64,000 nt of DNA from Limnanthes douglasii subsp. nivea. Taxonomy: Eukaryota > Streptophyta > Magnoliopsida > Brassicales > Limnanthaceae. Below the pieces are notes generated by a model that did no database searches, had not been told where the DNA came from, and was given only the letters and a program-made list of their open reading frames with translations. The translations under genes and the position numbers were made by a program. This document shows, one piece after another, positions 1 through 12,900 of this stretch (its first letter is position 1; the number at the start of each line of letters is the position of its first letter). Where the stretch lies: assembly GCA_036936605.1 (NCBI GenBank), contig JAUPFV010000001.1:75349910-75413909 (forward strand), read 5' to 3'.

Positions 1-392
1 TGTATGCTGTTAGTCATGCAGAGTCTACTTTATCTTCTTATAGAGAACTCCAATATTTCGAAGAGGTGAATGAAGAGGAAACAATGACGGAGCTAGATTT
101 GATAAAAAGATAGAGTTAAATTTCATTTGAATATGAATCATTATCAAACTTTAATGAGGAATCGATACAATTCGAAAGTGAGAAAATGGATTTTAAAGTG
201 GGTGACAAAGTTTTAAGAAGGGTATTTATCCATACAAAGGATAAATGACTTGGAAAGATGACCCCAAATTGGGAAGGTCCTTATATAGTGATGGAGAGGA
301 TAAAGCCGGGCATGTATCACCTTTGTGATGAGCAGTGGAGAATGCTTCAACATCCTTGGAATATAAAACACCTGAAACTATACTGGGAATGA
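1..392 (+). pseudogene. Ty3/gypsy (Tat-type, 'Tat-A') integrase C-terminal end
   Basis: This is the 3' end of a retrotransposon pol gene; integrase inserts element cDNA into the genome. From about 186 the frame reads DFKVGDKVLRRV, then PNWEGPY, PGMYHL and finally HPWNIKHLKLYWE before a TGA at 390-392. That GDxVLRR ... PNWEGPY ... PWNxxHL order is the usual C-terminal signature of Tat/Athila-like integrases. A TGA at 246-248 breaks the frame, and another stop lies near 110, so the copy is dead. The catalytic core lies to the left of the window. Downstream come a tandem array, a purine tract and an antisense gene, which is the Tat/Ogre layout. The gypsy call is firm; the lineage assignment is inferred from motif spacing and the downstream architecture. 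Confidence 0.85.
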
Positions 393-651
393 TTTTCTTG
401 TTTTGAATTTTATGAATATTTGGCACATTCTTTCCTATCCTATTGGCCCATTGAGATTTTAGTGATGTGTCATGTAAATATTTGAAGATATTAATGAAAA
501 TATTTTTTAGCCAATGGTTGTTTTAAACACAAGTATTCAAAAACATTTGGTAACTAGTCAAAGAGTGATCATCTTTGAATTTTTTAACCAAAACTAATTA
601 TTCCTAAGTGTTATACGTTTATTATTAACACTTTTCAAATAAACAACCATA
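393..651. other. AT-rich 3' untranslated spacer of Tat-A
   Basis: No ORF or recognisable motif is present. The stretch links the integrase stop codon to the 36-bp tandem array and is read as part of the element's 3' untranslated region. Confidence 0.5.
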
Positions 652-869
652 TTCCAGGTGCTACATTTTCTAAATTCACTATACACATTCGAGGTGCTAC
701 ATTCTCTAAACGCACTATACATATTCAAGGTGCTAAATTATCTAAACGCACTATACATATTTGAGGTGCTACATTCTCTAAACTCACTATATATATTAGA
801 GTTGTTTACATAATTTAAACACACCAATTTTTATTCGAGGTAGTACATTCCTTAAGCGCACATTTTAAG
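652..869 (+). repeat. 36-bp tandem array (about 6 degenerate units) in Tat-A 3' UTR
   Basis: Units start at 652, 688, 724, 760, 796 and 834. The core is ttcgaggtgctacattctct followed by aaacgcactatacata. The first four units are exactly 36 bp apart; unit 5 is 38 bp and strongly diverged, and unit 6 is degenerate. The array lies between the integrase end and the antisense gene, the place where Tat/Ogre-type elements often carry tandem repeats. It is not coding in any frame. Confidence 0.9.
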
Positions 870-1065
870 GGAATATTATTATTCCACGTAAAAATGACTT
901 TGTTCTTAAACTTATAAGTTTTTATGACAAAGAAAATGAATAGAGAGGAAAGCAAAGTTCTAATTTATAAAAGATAATCCGATCTTACCAAAAGATTTTA
1001 TGAATGCTAAACAACTAAGCAATCACAAAAAATAAGTCATCACACAACTTCGAGTGACTTGAAAC

Positions 1066-1091
1066 AAAAAAAGAAGAGAGAGGGGGGGGGA
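1066..1091 (+). other. 26-nt uninterrupted purine tract
   Basis: The run goes from A-rich through GA-rich to ten consecutive G (1081-1090 is AGGGGGGGGG) and ends at 1091. In LTR retrotransposons a polypurine tract primes plus-strand DNA synthesis. This one has the right composition and strand, but it sits immediately beyond the C-terminus of the antisense gene rather than visibly next to an LTR. It could be an internal (secondary) tract or simply low-complexity sequence. Confidence 0.45.
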
Positions 1092-1094
1092 TAT

Positions 1095-3943
1095 CATTTA
1101 TTTTTCTTTGGAATTCTCTTCTACAAAATCTCATTCATCAGTTTCATCTTCTTCTGACTCCGTCTTTCGGAAGAATCAATATGGACAAGATCGAAGGCTT
1201 CACTGGGAGGTTATCAATGAGGATTAATTCCCTTAAGCTGAACATATTGACCTTAGGGAACATTGAATTTCACGAAGCAAATCGATTGATTGCTGCTCCT
1301 CGATATTTTTGTAGCAATCAATGTGTCTTTCCTACACTAAGTTTTGTCGACCTCCATAACAATTTCATTTTATTTCCCAAGAGAAGTCTTGAGATCAACC
1401 ATATCACTTGTTAGCTTCTTATTTTCTTCTTCACTCTTCGTTAAAGATTTTTTGAAGAGTAGAATATTTTTGCTGCTCCTCGGATAAGTCTTTGCTATGT
1501 TTCTTCGTAAGCTCTTCCATCTCAGTTTGATGAGAAAATTTTAGCTCCTCCACTTGTTGATCATGTATGGAGCAAAGATGGCTTTTAAGTTGGATGAATC
1601 CATGAATATATTGCGACATTTCAATTTGGAATACACAAAATTTATCCTCGATATAGTTTCCAAAACTCTTGTTCATTCTTTTCTCTGCAAGAACATTATG
1701 TTTATATCAGACCATTTCCTTAGTCATATTTTCTAAATAGCTTCGAGAAGAATTGACCTCTATGCATAATGCTTTGTCTGCTGCTTCGAATTTGGCAAAA
1801 GGTTTCATAAGGAAGTAAGACCTCTTCGTATGGATGTTGGACATCGATGGACCTTTCATTGTTGTAAGGGATGATAGCAGATGAGGAAGTCAAATGAGCA
1901 TCTGAAAAAATCACGAGTTCATGTAAGAGAGGAGAGGAGCAATGAGTTGATGGCCAATTTGTCAAAATCGTTCCTCGATTTCTTTAATATTTGGATCCAT
2001 ATCTTTGTAGAGAGATTGAAGTTCTTCTTCACTAGCAGGTTCATCAAGAAAAAATTGGCCATCTCCTCGATAATGTTCTGCTGTTGTTTCTCCTTGATTA
2101 TCTTCTACTTCAACTCCTCCTCGAAGATTTTCTGTTGTAGTTTTCTCAGCTTCAGTTGGAGAAACATCTAAAGCAATTGATTCAGGGGTCTTTTGTACTA
2201 TTTTTAATGATGATTTTTTTGCAGCTTTATTTTTTCTTGGGGTAGAAATCTTATTCCTTTTGGAAGAAGGTTCAACATCGACTCCTTCCCTGATTGTGGG
2301 AAGGCTACATTCAAATACTTTCATTTTTCTTTTGATTATTTTTTTATTTTACGGCTTCAGTTTAGTGGAAGGGCTAGCACCAGATATACTATCAACTTTT
2401 TTCTTATTACCTTTGTTTTTCGAAGGCAAGTGGCTATCAGATCTATTACGCACATGCAATATAAATTTTATATCAGGTGCAAGCAATATTTTCACAACAA
2501 GGTTTGGGTTTTGTTGCTCAATTAAAGTTTTGGGTAAGTCGGCACCCAAGGAAATCCTGCACAGATGACTATTAATGAAATTGATGGGTTGAAAAGATGA
2601 ATAAATTCCATTGCCCTATTCATTTTGCGCCCAGGTGGCTAGTTGAGCAAAAACATCTTTTGCATCATTTTCCGACTTTAATACCTCTTAGAAATTCTTA
2701 AGAACAACAACAATATGCGTGGGAAATCTTATTTCAGTTATAAAGGATAAAAAGAGATAAAAGTGATTAGACTTACTGTTGCTTCGCCAAACAAGATTAT
2801 GTTTGGAAGGGTTCTCCTCAGATATTTCTTTACCAATCTCCCAAGCTCCTAATATTAAGACAAATTTTTGCTTCCAAAAGTTGTCAGCTTCAAATCGATC
2901 GCCGATAACCTTGAAGTCATCAACCAATGTCAAGTAGTCAAAGGGTAGTTCTTGTCCCTCCGCAAGACCAGTCATGGCAAGGAAATCTTTAATGGAAAGA
3001 GGGGTTTGACTTAGTCTCGAAGCCATAATCACTGACAGGAGTATAAACCACAAATTCAGTGTTGCTTTTGTAGGGAAGAGGTTCAAAATTTTGAAGTACT
3101 CCACTATCATCAGATCAAATGGGAATCGAAGAACCTATTTTATGATCTCAGGATAGACTACCAACTCATTTTCTCTACAATCTATTGGAGTCTCTCCTTC
3201 TTTTGGAATTCGAAGATTAATTTTGTCTGCCATTCCCCATTGTTTCTTAAAACGATCAACATGAGATTTGTTAGAGTAGATGTATGGCTCATCTTTAGCA
3301 CCCTAATATATTTAAGGATGAGTGATTTCACGTTTACACTGATTGAGGAAACAACATCCTCGAGAATATCAACAAGAGCTTTATATTTATTTCTTCTTCT
3401 CTCTGTTGATCCTGGTTCTGTGGCTTCATCTTCTGTGTCATGTGCAACATCACTTTCTTTGGCATCGATATTTGATTGTGTTACTTCTAAATAAGCCTCT
3501 TCCTCATACACTTATTCCAATAATCGTGGAGGATTAGGGTTTGAGGATGGTTCTGCTTCTTGAGTGTGCGAGGGAGTTTGTTGAGACTTCTTATGATCTT
3601 AACAATCTCCATAGGGGGGTGGAGATGATGTTTTAGGGTTATTGGGGTTATTTTGTGAAGAAATGTCAGCTTTGAAGTCTCCTATAGCTATGAAAGTCTT
3701 CTTTTTGGTAGAAATATATTGAGGGAGATGAACTTTAGGTTTAATTTGAGGTGTTACCTTGTGTGATGTTCGAGGAGGACTAGAATTGGTACATGATGTA
3801 CCTTCTTTTGGACTTCTTCGATTTGGATCAAAATTAACGTAATATATGATTTCACTGGAGAATCGAGGATCATTGATTATCAATCTTATAACTCTGTACT
3901 CTTTTAATCCTTTCAGTGATGCAAAAATAATCGTAAGCACCAA
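1095..3943 (-). pseudogene. antisense gene (aORF) of Tat-A, spliced, broken
   Basis: A run of minus-strand reading frames covers almost 2.9 kb on the strand opposite to pol. In order: an N-terminal part from 3943 (a short SSEIIYYVNFDPNRRS segment and a P/S/T-rich stretch), an acidic stretch near 3500-3430, a helical core at about 3230-2780 containing RFPFDLMIVEYFKIL and NLWFILL, a splice donor (exon ends AGCAACA, then GTAAGT, intron starting at 2776), a lysine/serine-rich segment (2549-1962), a coiled coil around 1676-1431 (EELKFSHQTEMEELTKKHSK), and an acidic tail ending near 1096. Frameshifts, for example near 3300, and stops show decay. The core recurs in Tat-B (18-20.6 kb) and at 48.3-49.1 kb. 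Tat-lineage elements are known to carry antisense extra ORFs. The protein's function is unknown; the coiled coil and low-complexity regions resemble gag-like proteins. Confidence 0.7.
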
Positions 3944-4960
3944 AAACTGATTTCTCAGTATCTCGGAAAAATGGTTTTCTAGGTTTTTTGGTTTTTGAAC
4001 ATTTTTTCATATACTAACTTAAAGATTGGATGAAAAGTATGAGTGTTTTGGTGATGGTAGCCAATAAGTTGATTACTCAGGGAAGGGTAGCTAAAATGTT
4101 TCTCAGGAAAAGATGATTTTCTATCTCCATGAAGTTTGTATGAGGTAAATAAAATAAATGAAGAGCTATTTAGAGAAGAATTAGGAGAGAGATAATGGTG
4201 CTAGAGAAATTGAAAAGGTGAAGACCAAACGGTTGTGTAGAGGGGGTAGTGTGACGTTTGTTAACTGTCAGACCTAGTGGCAGGTCTACTGTCTAGTGCA
4301 CAATTATTCATTTCACGTGTACCACACCATACCAAACGTTTATGACCGTTATGAAAAGGCCAGGTCATGTTTCTACATACAGATTTTCGAAGCATTAACA
4401 AAGGCTTAAACTAATTTCGAAGTGAATGCACGCATGAATATATTTGAGGATGAAAAATATGAAGTTAAATAATTTGGAAGTGATTTATGTTTGAAGTAGA
4501 TTGAACTTGGCAATGGGTATTTTCTGCTTATTATAATTTCTGAAGTGATAACTAGTTCTTACTCATTGTCTTTCATAAATATTATGGGCTACTGATAAGG
4601 ATATAGAATGTTGATGCCTTAAATGTAATGAATTAAAGTCTTATATGATCAATTCTAAAGTTGTAAGATAGGTTTTAGTATGTTTGTAAAGATGGGGGGC
4701 TATAGTGCAATTAACTCATTTGTTTAACTAAATCTTGTTACACTAAGTGTGAACGCCTATAAATGATAGTTGAGGTTGTTAATAAAAGGGACGATACTTT
4801 CATATGTTGAAACTACTTTTTGACTTTTACTTTCTCTCTCTAAAATCAAACTCCATCTTTCTAGCTTTCAAGAACTTAATTCACACATATCAAAGACCGT
4901 GAAGGTTCTAACGATAATACTAAACTATCAAAATATTTTATGTTAATACAATACATATCA
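3944..4960 (+). other. putative 3' LTR region of Tat-A
   Basis: No coding potential. A TATA-like box (tataaat, 4758-4764) is followed about 80-100 bp later by a pyrimidine-rich leader (tttctctctctaaaatcaaa), typical of the R/U5 part of a plant LTR. A short G-rich run (gatgggggg) lies near 4691. The second LTR would be to the left of the window, so the termini cannot be fixed. Confidence 0.4.
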
Positions 4961-6198
4961 TCAATAATCTGTTCATCTTCCATCTATTCGGATTGATCAA
5001 GATAAATGAATTAAAAGTTCATTAAAAAAAGTTTTTCAAGAAAAACAAACTCTACTGCCTCGAAAATTATAAATTCAAGTAATTTAGTACTTGAAAAGAT
5101 TCAATATGTACAAGAACACATATATATTGACATTATATAGTGTATCTTATTAGTACACAAAACAATTTATGCGATAGAAAATACTCTTTTAAGATTGTGT
5201 CATACCTTTAAAAAATTATAATTTTCAATTATGGGTTATGAAATAAACAAAGAGTATAAATTGATGCAATATAAATCGGCTTTGAAGCTTATCCTATTAT
5301 TTGAAATAATAAACCTATATGGTAATACGTGAATTTTATAAACCAAACAAAATTTTAAAGACTATATTGAAACATATAAAGCATAAGTTATGACAATTTC
5401 TTTTATTCAACTTGAAGATTATATTTATGGGTGATATTAAATAAACAAACTATATGGTGCAACCCTAAAATTTAGTATCCAATGTCAATGGTGTGTCAAC
5501 TAAAGAAAGATGATTTGTAGATTCAAACAATATTTTTATCATGGGTACTATTAATTTCTCAAATTACTTTTTTGGTATTGAGATCAATTTGGCAGAGGAT
5601 AATGTGTATCAAAAGATGAGTGAGATAATTAATAATTTTAATTTTATATATTTATGGTATTTTATTGGCTATGAACAGTAATTATTTCTTCATGATACTA
5701 AGAATTAGTTTTTATAAAAATTAATATAAAATATCTTAGTGGTTTTTTATGTGTGTGTTTGTTAGGATCTAAAAAAGTGTCTTTATAGCAAAAGAAGACA
5801 TGCCTTTGTCAAGATCCGATAGAAAGACTAAATACTAAATAAATATATAAACTAAAAAATCTATATGTTAGTCTTTATAGTCTAATACATGATCAAGTTT
5901 CTATGAGGCTAAAATTTTATTTTGTTTCTAGGATGTTTGATATATATATATATATTATATATGCAAGTAATTAAGAAACTAAACATTGAAAATAATCAAA
6001 CTAGTTCTCTATTTTTCAGAACGAATAAAACATCACATGTTGATATATCGAAAGCTGGATAAATTTAAAATCATATGATACTCTAAATATTTCAAGATAT
6101 CTGGATACTCGTCATTCAACACTAAGTATCGAAACCTTTTGATTATATTTTGATAATAATTACAAAATTCATGATAAAAAGCAGTAACACGAGGTTGG

Positions 6199-6272
<74 letters not shown>

Positions 6273-7150
6273 AGTTTATATATGTTAGATAAAAAGTTCA
6301 AACTCGTCAAAGTAGTATAAAACACATAAAAAAAACTATATACTAGAGGATCATATAACTTAAAGATTAATATTTAAAAAACTTTACGATGACACATTTA
6401 ATATTAGTGTGTATTTTAGAAGATTATTAATTTTGATAAATGTTTTTGATTAGTTTTGAATTATATTTTTAACATATTTCTTGTATACACTTTGGCATAT
6501 ATATATCCAATGTCCGATGACTATGTAAGTAAATATGTCTAATTAGATGCTATATTATATTTTTTTTATGTACTATGAAAGATTCAAATAATTTATTATT
6601 TTAATATTATTTTGGTTGATGCGTCGAGTTGTGTTTATAAGAATGAAATGACTTAAGCCTTACAATGATGTAACACATATGCACGATCAATTTAAAATCA
6701 CGGACAACATAAACTTAAAATTTCCATAGACCGATCTAGCTTTAATAGTATAGGATGATCGAAATACAAGATAACTATGATTTTTTAATTTAGAATAATC
6801 ATTAGATACTTAATAGTGCATTTAAAAGTCATTACTTTTGGTCTAAAAAATAATCAAATCTTAAAGATGGACTAAATTATAATATTGATAGAATATTTTA
6901 ATAATATAGTTATTATTAAGGTAATCTTTTTCTAACCTTTTTTAATGGATCAAAACATATAATTATTAATAAAAAATGAATAATTTAATAATTATTTTAT
7001 AAAAAAATTGTACATTTTATGTGTTATAAAATGAAATTTACTTGTTAAATAAAATTTACTTTAATAATTTAATAAAAATAATACATAAAAACTAATACAA
7101 CTACACAGTCATATTTTTAATATCAAATACTATACATATCTAAAAAAGAT
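4961..7150. other. AT-rich intergenic stretch, no gene seen
   Basis: About 2.2 kb of AT-rich sequence without a credible ORF on either strand. It contains a short (TA)n at about 5940-5958 and a long (TA)n at 6200-6270. No LTR, TIR or coding remnant could be recognised. Confidence 0.6.
6200..6270. repeat. (TA)n microsatellite, about 35 units
   Basis: An uninterrupted alternating T/A run of about 71 bp. Apparent Tyr-Ile ORFs here are artefacts of the repeat. Confidence 0.97.
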
Positions 7151-7914
7151 GAAATGTAGATTTTTTAAAATATATATTTTTATACAAAAGCAGCTTCTAT
7201 TGAATAAAATTCGGTTACATAAAAGACCAATAAGTACTGTCCTTTACTTGAAGTTTAGATCTAGCATATGAATAGTTAAACAAAAGAAATTTTAGAATAA
7301 AATAATATTCTTCCTTCCTCGTTTTATTTTCTTTTCGCTTCACATAGCTTAAAGTGGACATATCTTTTGAGTCCATGGAATATGTAAGTGTTCTGTGATA
7401 GGAAATATTTCTTATTTTGAGAAAGATTTTGACTTTGTATGATTGGTATGGCTTGAGTGGATTCATAGAGAGATGAATGACTTCAAATTTTTATTTTTAC
7501 ACAATCAATCAAAGTTATAATTTTTTTTAACTTTACGATTTCGTATCTTGGGACTAATCTTAGATTAAATTAGAATGGTGCTGATGTAAAAATATTTTGA
7601 TTTTCTAGTATTGATTTTGAGTAATGTACTTGATTGGAGGTGATTCTGTTGCACTCCGTCGAGTAATGATTGTGATCTGCAAAAGAATTTTTTAGATATA
7701 TCTACCTGCTGGACAAGTTATTAAAATAGTAGAAAATAGTATATTTTATGTTTCTTGTAGTTTAATTGCGTAAATGGTATTCAGAGTGGATATTCTATTT
7801 TCATTAGGATAAGTCTCTAATGAATCCAACTTTAAGGCTGTCCAAGAGAGCAATTACTTTGAGTTGATTGGGAATTTAGTTAGGGTTTAGGTCTTGTTTG
7901 AATTTTTATTTTTT

Positions 7915-8310
7915 AGTCCACTTGGCTAGCCAATCTGCAACAGACTTTTTCTCTCAGTAAATGTGTGTTATTATCATACTTGAAGTTATCAATTTCCTGC
8001 AATAGTCTAATAAAGAAGATAGAAACCATGAAATATTATGATTCAGTAGCATAACTATTAGAATGTTAGAGTCAATCTTTACATCAAGTTTAGAGATTTT
8101 CAATTTACAATCGAGAACAAGTCTATCAAGTAAAGCATGACATCCAGATGTGATAGGGGTTTGTTTAACATAGAGACTTGCTGAAACGATGTCTCATTTA
8201 TTGTTCTAATAATAGCACCTCCAATTGTTTCTCCAGTTAAAGAGCATGATCCTTCAGTGTTCATTTGAAGTCTTGTGGCCGTAGGAGAATTCTAGTTGAT
8301 AGCTATAATA
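7915..8310 (-). pseudogene. LINE RNase H domain
   Basis: Minus-strand frames show TRLQMNTEGSCSLTGETIGG, the degenerate counterpart of the plant LINE RNase H start (a K-N-T-DGS motif followed by a G-G-V-I-R-like stretch, here GGAIIR). Near 7952-7919 the C-terminal signature SVADWLAKWT appears. RNase H removes RNA from the RNA/DNA hybrid during retrotransposition. The first catalytic Asp is replaced (NTEGS instead of NTDGS) and several stops lie between the two ends, so the domain is inactive. Confidence 0.75.
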
Positions 8311-8403
8311 TTTCTAGGTTGATTTAGATGATTGTAGCAACCCAATGCATTGGCATAATCAGTGTCATTGCTCCACTATTCTCTTTTAAGAAGATTGACA
8401 AGA

Positions 8404-8925
8404 TCAAGCTTTAAAAATATGTTTTTGATTTGACGAATGATAATAGATGCAGTGGTGCTTTTTTTGTTGATATTTGACTTTATTTCTATATGACCATAAG
8501 GACCAACATATAATAAAATGGAGAATGGTATAAATGTAAACTTCTTTAGAAGAATACCATAACCATGTCTTGATGATGTGATGCAACGTCATGTGCCTAG
8601 CAATTCTTAAGTTAAAGATGCAACTAAAGAATTTTCAGACTTCTCATGCAGTTTTGCATTAAACAAAAAAGTGATTTATAATCTCACAGTTTTCACAATA
8701 TTGGCATGTTGAGACTATGGTCAGATTTATGTATTGGAGAACTGAATCCACAGAGATCCATTTATCCATCAATATCCAACGAATTAAATAATACTTATTT
8801 GGAGAGATGTTGTTCCAGATTGTCTTGAGTAACGTAGAGTTAGTTCTTTTGATTTTGTTCTTGTCCCATGTAGCTTTAGTATTGTAGTCTCCATAGTCGA
8901 TAGTGTCCATTGAATTGTATCCTCT
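8404..8925 (-). pseudogene. LINE zf-RVT (zinc-binding) region C-terminal to RT
   Basis: The frame at 8910-8659 reads LLKTIWNNISPNKYYLIRWI and later CQYCENCEIINHFF. This matches the zf-RVT module that follows the reverse transcriptase in plant LINEs (W-K-x-x-x-P-K at the start, then C-x-x-C and an xxHxxF motif). The next frame (8592-8404) has FIICWSLWSYRNKVKYQ, the usual Trp-rich I-x-W-x-x-W-x-x-R-N linker before RNase H. Separate frames and stops show decay. Confidence 0.7.
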
Positions 8926-9178
8926 TCTATTTCCTTGATCAAAAGATGTTTAATTGTTTTTATGTCTAATGGCAGAACTGAATTAAATAGCTTTACTAGT
9001 ATTCCAGTTTCCCTGAGTCCAGTAGTCTTTTACCTTTTATTGTTCATACCAAGATTTTGATTTTTCAGTTTAAGAGAGATGAGTGGATGGTTGTTATACC
9101 ATTTATCTAACCAAAACTCTAGGTTTATTTTGCCTAGTTTACAATATATGAAATATTATGCTATATGCCTAACCTCTA

Positions 9179-10720
9179 TTAGTCTCTTCCATATTTTAAT
9201 TTTTTTAGCTTTGATTTGGACTTGCATAGGGTCATGTATAGAGTAAAAGGAAGAATACATATACTTAGACCATATACTCTTATTTTCTCTGAATTTATAT
9301 CACAGTTTGAAGAAGAAAGTTTGTTAAGTGTCTTCAAGAGTTTTGCTATGAAGATATCCTTCTTCATAAGGTTTAAAAATAAATCTTCAGTTGGTCCATG
9401 ATATAGTTTTATGTCGTTCATTTGGACGCCAAATAAATATGTTGAGTATCGATTGTATTATATTAAAAACATATTTAGGAAGGGTCATACTTTGAAGATG
9501 GGAAGATGGTATAACATGTATGAAAGATTGAATGAGAGTGAGTCTGCCTCCAACATAGAGGAGGATATTGTCCCATTCTTGAGTTTTCATTCAGATTTTT
9601 GTCACTACATGTTCATAGAATACATCTTTATTTGTAGGATTAATATTTATTTTTAGATATTTCATACGGGAGCATCCTTTATTGAAACCAAATAGAAGTT
9701 ACATAGAGTTTATATATGTTAATGGTATTCTCTTTGAAGAAATGAATATTGTCTTGTCCTTATTAATTACCTGACCAAATATTTCTTCGTATAGTTGTAA
9801 GAACACGAGGATTTTGTTAATACTTGAGGATGAATCATTGGGGAAGATGACAATGTCATTTGCAAAGGCTAAGCAAGCTACTATAATTGAACTTGGTGAT
9901 TTGTATCTTAATTCTCTATTATCTTGCATAAGTTCTTTTAGATCTCTGATGATAAATGATTCAGTTAGAATGAAGAGACTATGAGATAACGGGTCTTATT
10001 TTCTGACTCTATTAGTAGATTAGAAGTAGCCTCTAGTTTCACCATTTACAATAAATGATAACCAAATTGTAGATATTAACACCTTATTCTGTTAATAAAT
10101 TTTCCAGAAATGACAAATGCATTTAGAATCTTTAGCATGAATGTGAAGGAGAAGTTGTTAAATGCTTATGTCGTATTAGTTTTAATGATCAGGTTACCCC
10201 TTATAATCATTTTGTTAAGGTCATTCACTATCTTTTGAGTCAGTAATATGTTGGCTTGGATGTTTCTTGTATGAACAAAGCCATTTTTTCATCAGAGATA
10301 AGCTTCAGAAGAAGGCTAGAGCATACATCATTTAGGAGTCTTGAGAGGATCCTATTAAATACAGTACATAAACATATGGGTCTGTAGTCGTTCTAGGTTT
10401 TAGGAGAGTCTTTCTTTGGGATAAGGCAGAGTGATGTTACATAGACTCATTGGGGAGATATATACCATTGAAAAAAGCTTTGACTGCATCATACATATCC
10501 TTTCCTATAATCGCCCAGTATGTTTGAAAAAATGCAGTGTTGAATCCATCCACTCCAGAAACACTAGAGAGGTTTAATGCTTTGTTAGTGTGATGTATTT
10601 CTTCATCAGATGGAGTTCCTACTAGGGTTTCATTACCTTTATATGTAATGATCTTAGGGAGGATATTTAAGAGGTCAAGGATGTCTTTGTCAATAGAGTA
10701 CTTAGTAAGAATATACTGAA
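9179..10720 (-). pseudogene. LINE reverse transcriptase domain
   Basis: Reverse transcriptase makes element cDNA at the target site. On the minus strand, around 10000-9960, the frame shows DPLSHSLFILTE, the degenerate form of the G-D-P-L-S-P-L-F motif. At about 9865 LAFANDIVIF stands where active enzymes have A-D-D, so one catalytic Asp has become Asn. Downstream the GGRLTLIQS motif (about 9560) and W-R-P ... W-T-N (about 9430-9390) belong to the thumb and connection part of plant LINE RTs. Frames are broken by several stops and shifts. Family recognition is firm. Confidence 0.85.
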
Positions 10721-11149
10721 ATTATTTCATATCAGAGTTGCCAATCTTTTTTTCATCCTAAATCAATTATTGTCATCCATGATTTTACTTTACTTTTTTT
10801 TCTTCTTTACATAGTTATGGAATACAAATGAGTTATTTTAACCATTCTTGATCCAATTAACACTATATTTTTGTTTCCATAATGATTCTTCCCTTCCAAG
10901 TAGCTGAAGGTGAATGACATCAAGAGTTCTGGATTATTGAAAGCAATTTTCAAGAAACTTAACTTTTTTTTTCCAGATTGAGTTATTGCATTGAATATGT
11001 TTCCAAGATTATCTTTGTTCCTAGTCTTTAGGTTTATTTTGAGTCTTTTTAATTTCTGCCCAAACATTTATAGAGGAAGGTCAGATATATCTTCATTCCA
11101 TTGTCTCTCTACCATAATTGAGAATTATCGATGGAGGAGATACATATTA

Positions 11150-11640
11150 AGGAACTTAAATGATGACTTAGGTTTGTCTGAGTAGTTTGAAATAGTAATA
11201 CAAAGAGGATTGTAGTCAGATCCAGTTCTAACCAAGTGTTTAACTAAGGTGTTATCAAATTAAATTGACCATACATTGTTATGTAACACCATATCCAAGC
11301 GCTTCTATTTGTGTTAGTTGGTCAAAGTGTAGAGAATCCGGCATCAGAGACATTACCGCCACTGAGGGTGTTATTTAAGCCATTCATACTCCTTAAACAT
11401 CGAAAGGATCAAGATAACTGCTCAGAGTGATTAATGTTGGTATTAAAATCCCCCATTAATATCCACTCCATTGTAGGGTCAAAAATGTCTTTAAGGTTTT
11501 TCCATACATATAGTATTTGATCTCTCATGCATTTTGCATAAACTATTGTGACTATGATGGCTTTGTCTAGGGTGGTGTGGGTGACTTTTACATTTAAGTT
11601 CTGGTCAAAGTTTTCCAGAGTTTTCATCATAAACTCATTC
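11150..11640 (-). pseudogene. LINE APE-type endonuclease domain
   Basis: The frame 11630-11409 reads IVTIVYAKCMRDQILYVWKN and then WILMGDFNTNINHSEQ. I-V-Y-A-x-C and GDFN are hallmark motifs of the apurinic-like endonuclease that nicks the target DNA for LINE integration. Farther 3' a degenerate DAGFSTLW segment corresponds to the D-x-G-F-x-x-T-W motif. The region joins the RT without a clear boundary. It is non-functional because of stops. Confidence 0.8.
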
Positions 11641-12329
11641 TATCATAAGATCCAAATATTGTTAGTGTTATTATTAATGCCTTTTGTGGTATCCAAGAAT
11701 TATTGTAATCTTAGGTAGGCGAGGGTCAGCTATCATGACCTCCTGAATTGTAAGGAGGTTTATATATTTTTTTCTGATGATGTGTTTGAGCTGCACCTAG
11801 TAGGTTTATTGTTTATGCCTCTAACATTCCATCATAAAATTTTGATATTCATTTTGAAGACCCACTAAAGGGCATGTGAGTCGCTTTGAATTGAATGGCT
11901 TTAGTAGTGTTAAGGTATCTATAGGGTATCAACTTAGTTTTTCTACTAGATATTTCTTGAATTCCAGGTTGTCTTGGGTTATGGATATGGGCGAAGAAGG
12001 AAGACTACTAGTGGTTTTTTGTTTTGAAGATGAAGAAGCTGAATTGGGGGAAGCATGTTCTTTATTTATGTTAAAAATGTACTTGTATTTATGAAATTCA
12101 AAGCTTCAAGTATCTTATGTGGGTGGTTATTTTGTATGTTGCTAGTAGTTTGACCCAAAGTTATATTAATGGTTACTAGTGGTTTAAGGGTTATTTTAGT
12201 TTTAAGGAGGGGTATGTTATTACATTAATTGAGTTGTTCACTTTGTTGATAAGATAGATTTTAGTCTTTGTTACTTAGCATTAATTTGTATGAGATGGTG
12301 TTGTTTATGTTGTTTTTTACTGCTTCTTT

Positions 12330-12900
12330 GACTTGCTTTAGCTTCCATTTCGTTGTTGGCTCAGGATGTTTTACATTAGAGGTGGGTTGAGTTTATTGGC
12401 TAGTTGATACTTTGGATGTGTTATGGTGCATAACCTTTTTTGATCTTGTTGCTTATGACCAATATGGTAGCATTCAGAGAAATAATTGGCTCTTGTACCT
12501 TAGGTTACTTCTTGTTAGAATCCACATGATTTTCCAAATCCAATCAAGAGTTTGGTCAAGAATGTCGTAGATAGATCAAGCTCGATCCAGGCCCTAGAAT
12601 AATTACACATGACCTTATTATTTTATGGTACCCATACTGCTAAAGGATTGCCTAGGGCTTTGGATATGACCCTGATTGTCTTATCATTGTATAAGTGGGG
12701 CGTAATAATTGGAGATGAAATCCAAACTGGTGATATCAGAGATTCTTTTTTAGGATGGACATTAGGATTTCATTTGAGTAGTCGTATGGTGAGTTGTCAA
12801 AGTTTTCAAACATTACATCACCAACGCTTCTTTAAATCATCTTGTGGGTCCAATTCAGTCCTTATTTGGTAAAGATCTCATAAAAGAAGATTGATTTGTC
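12330..12900 (-). pseudogene. LINE ORF1 (DUF4283-like region plus zinc knuckle)
   Basis: Minus-strand frames around 12750-12500 contain NDKTIRVISKALGNPLAV, RAWIELDLS and, slightly 3', RANYFSECYHIGHKQ. This is the order found in plant L1 ORF1 proteins: a DUF4283 core (LP..CW...L..IA...G.P), an A-R-V/I-x-V/I-E-V/L-D-L-S strand, then a CCHC knuckle (here degenerate, with only part of the Cys/His set). ORF1 binds element RNA. Stops are frequent. Confidence 0.65.

Noticed and set aside
6143..6325. 60-residue ORF with a Tyr-Ile run
   Set aside because: A translation of the (TA)n microsatellite, not a gene.
9216..9656. Plus-strand ORFs inside the LINE
   Set aside because: Antisense shadows of the reverse transcriptase and connection region.
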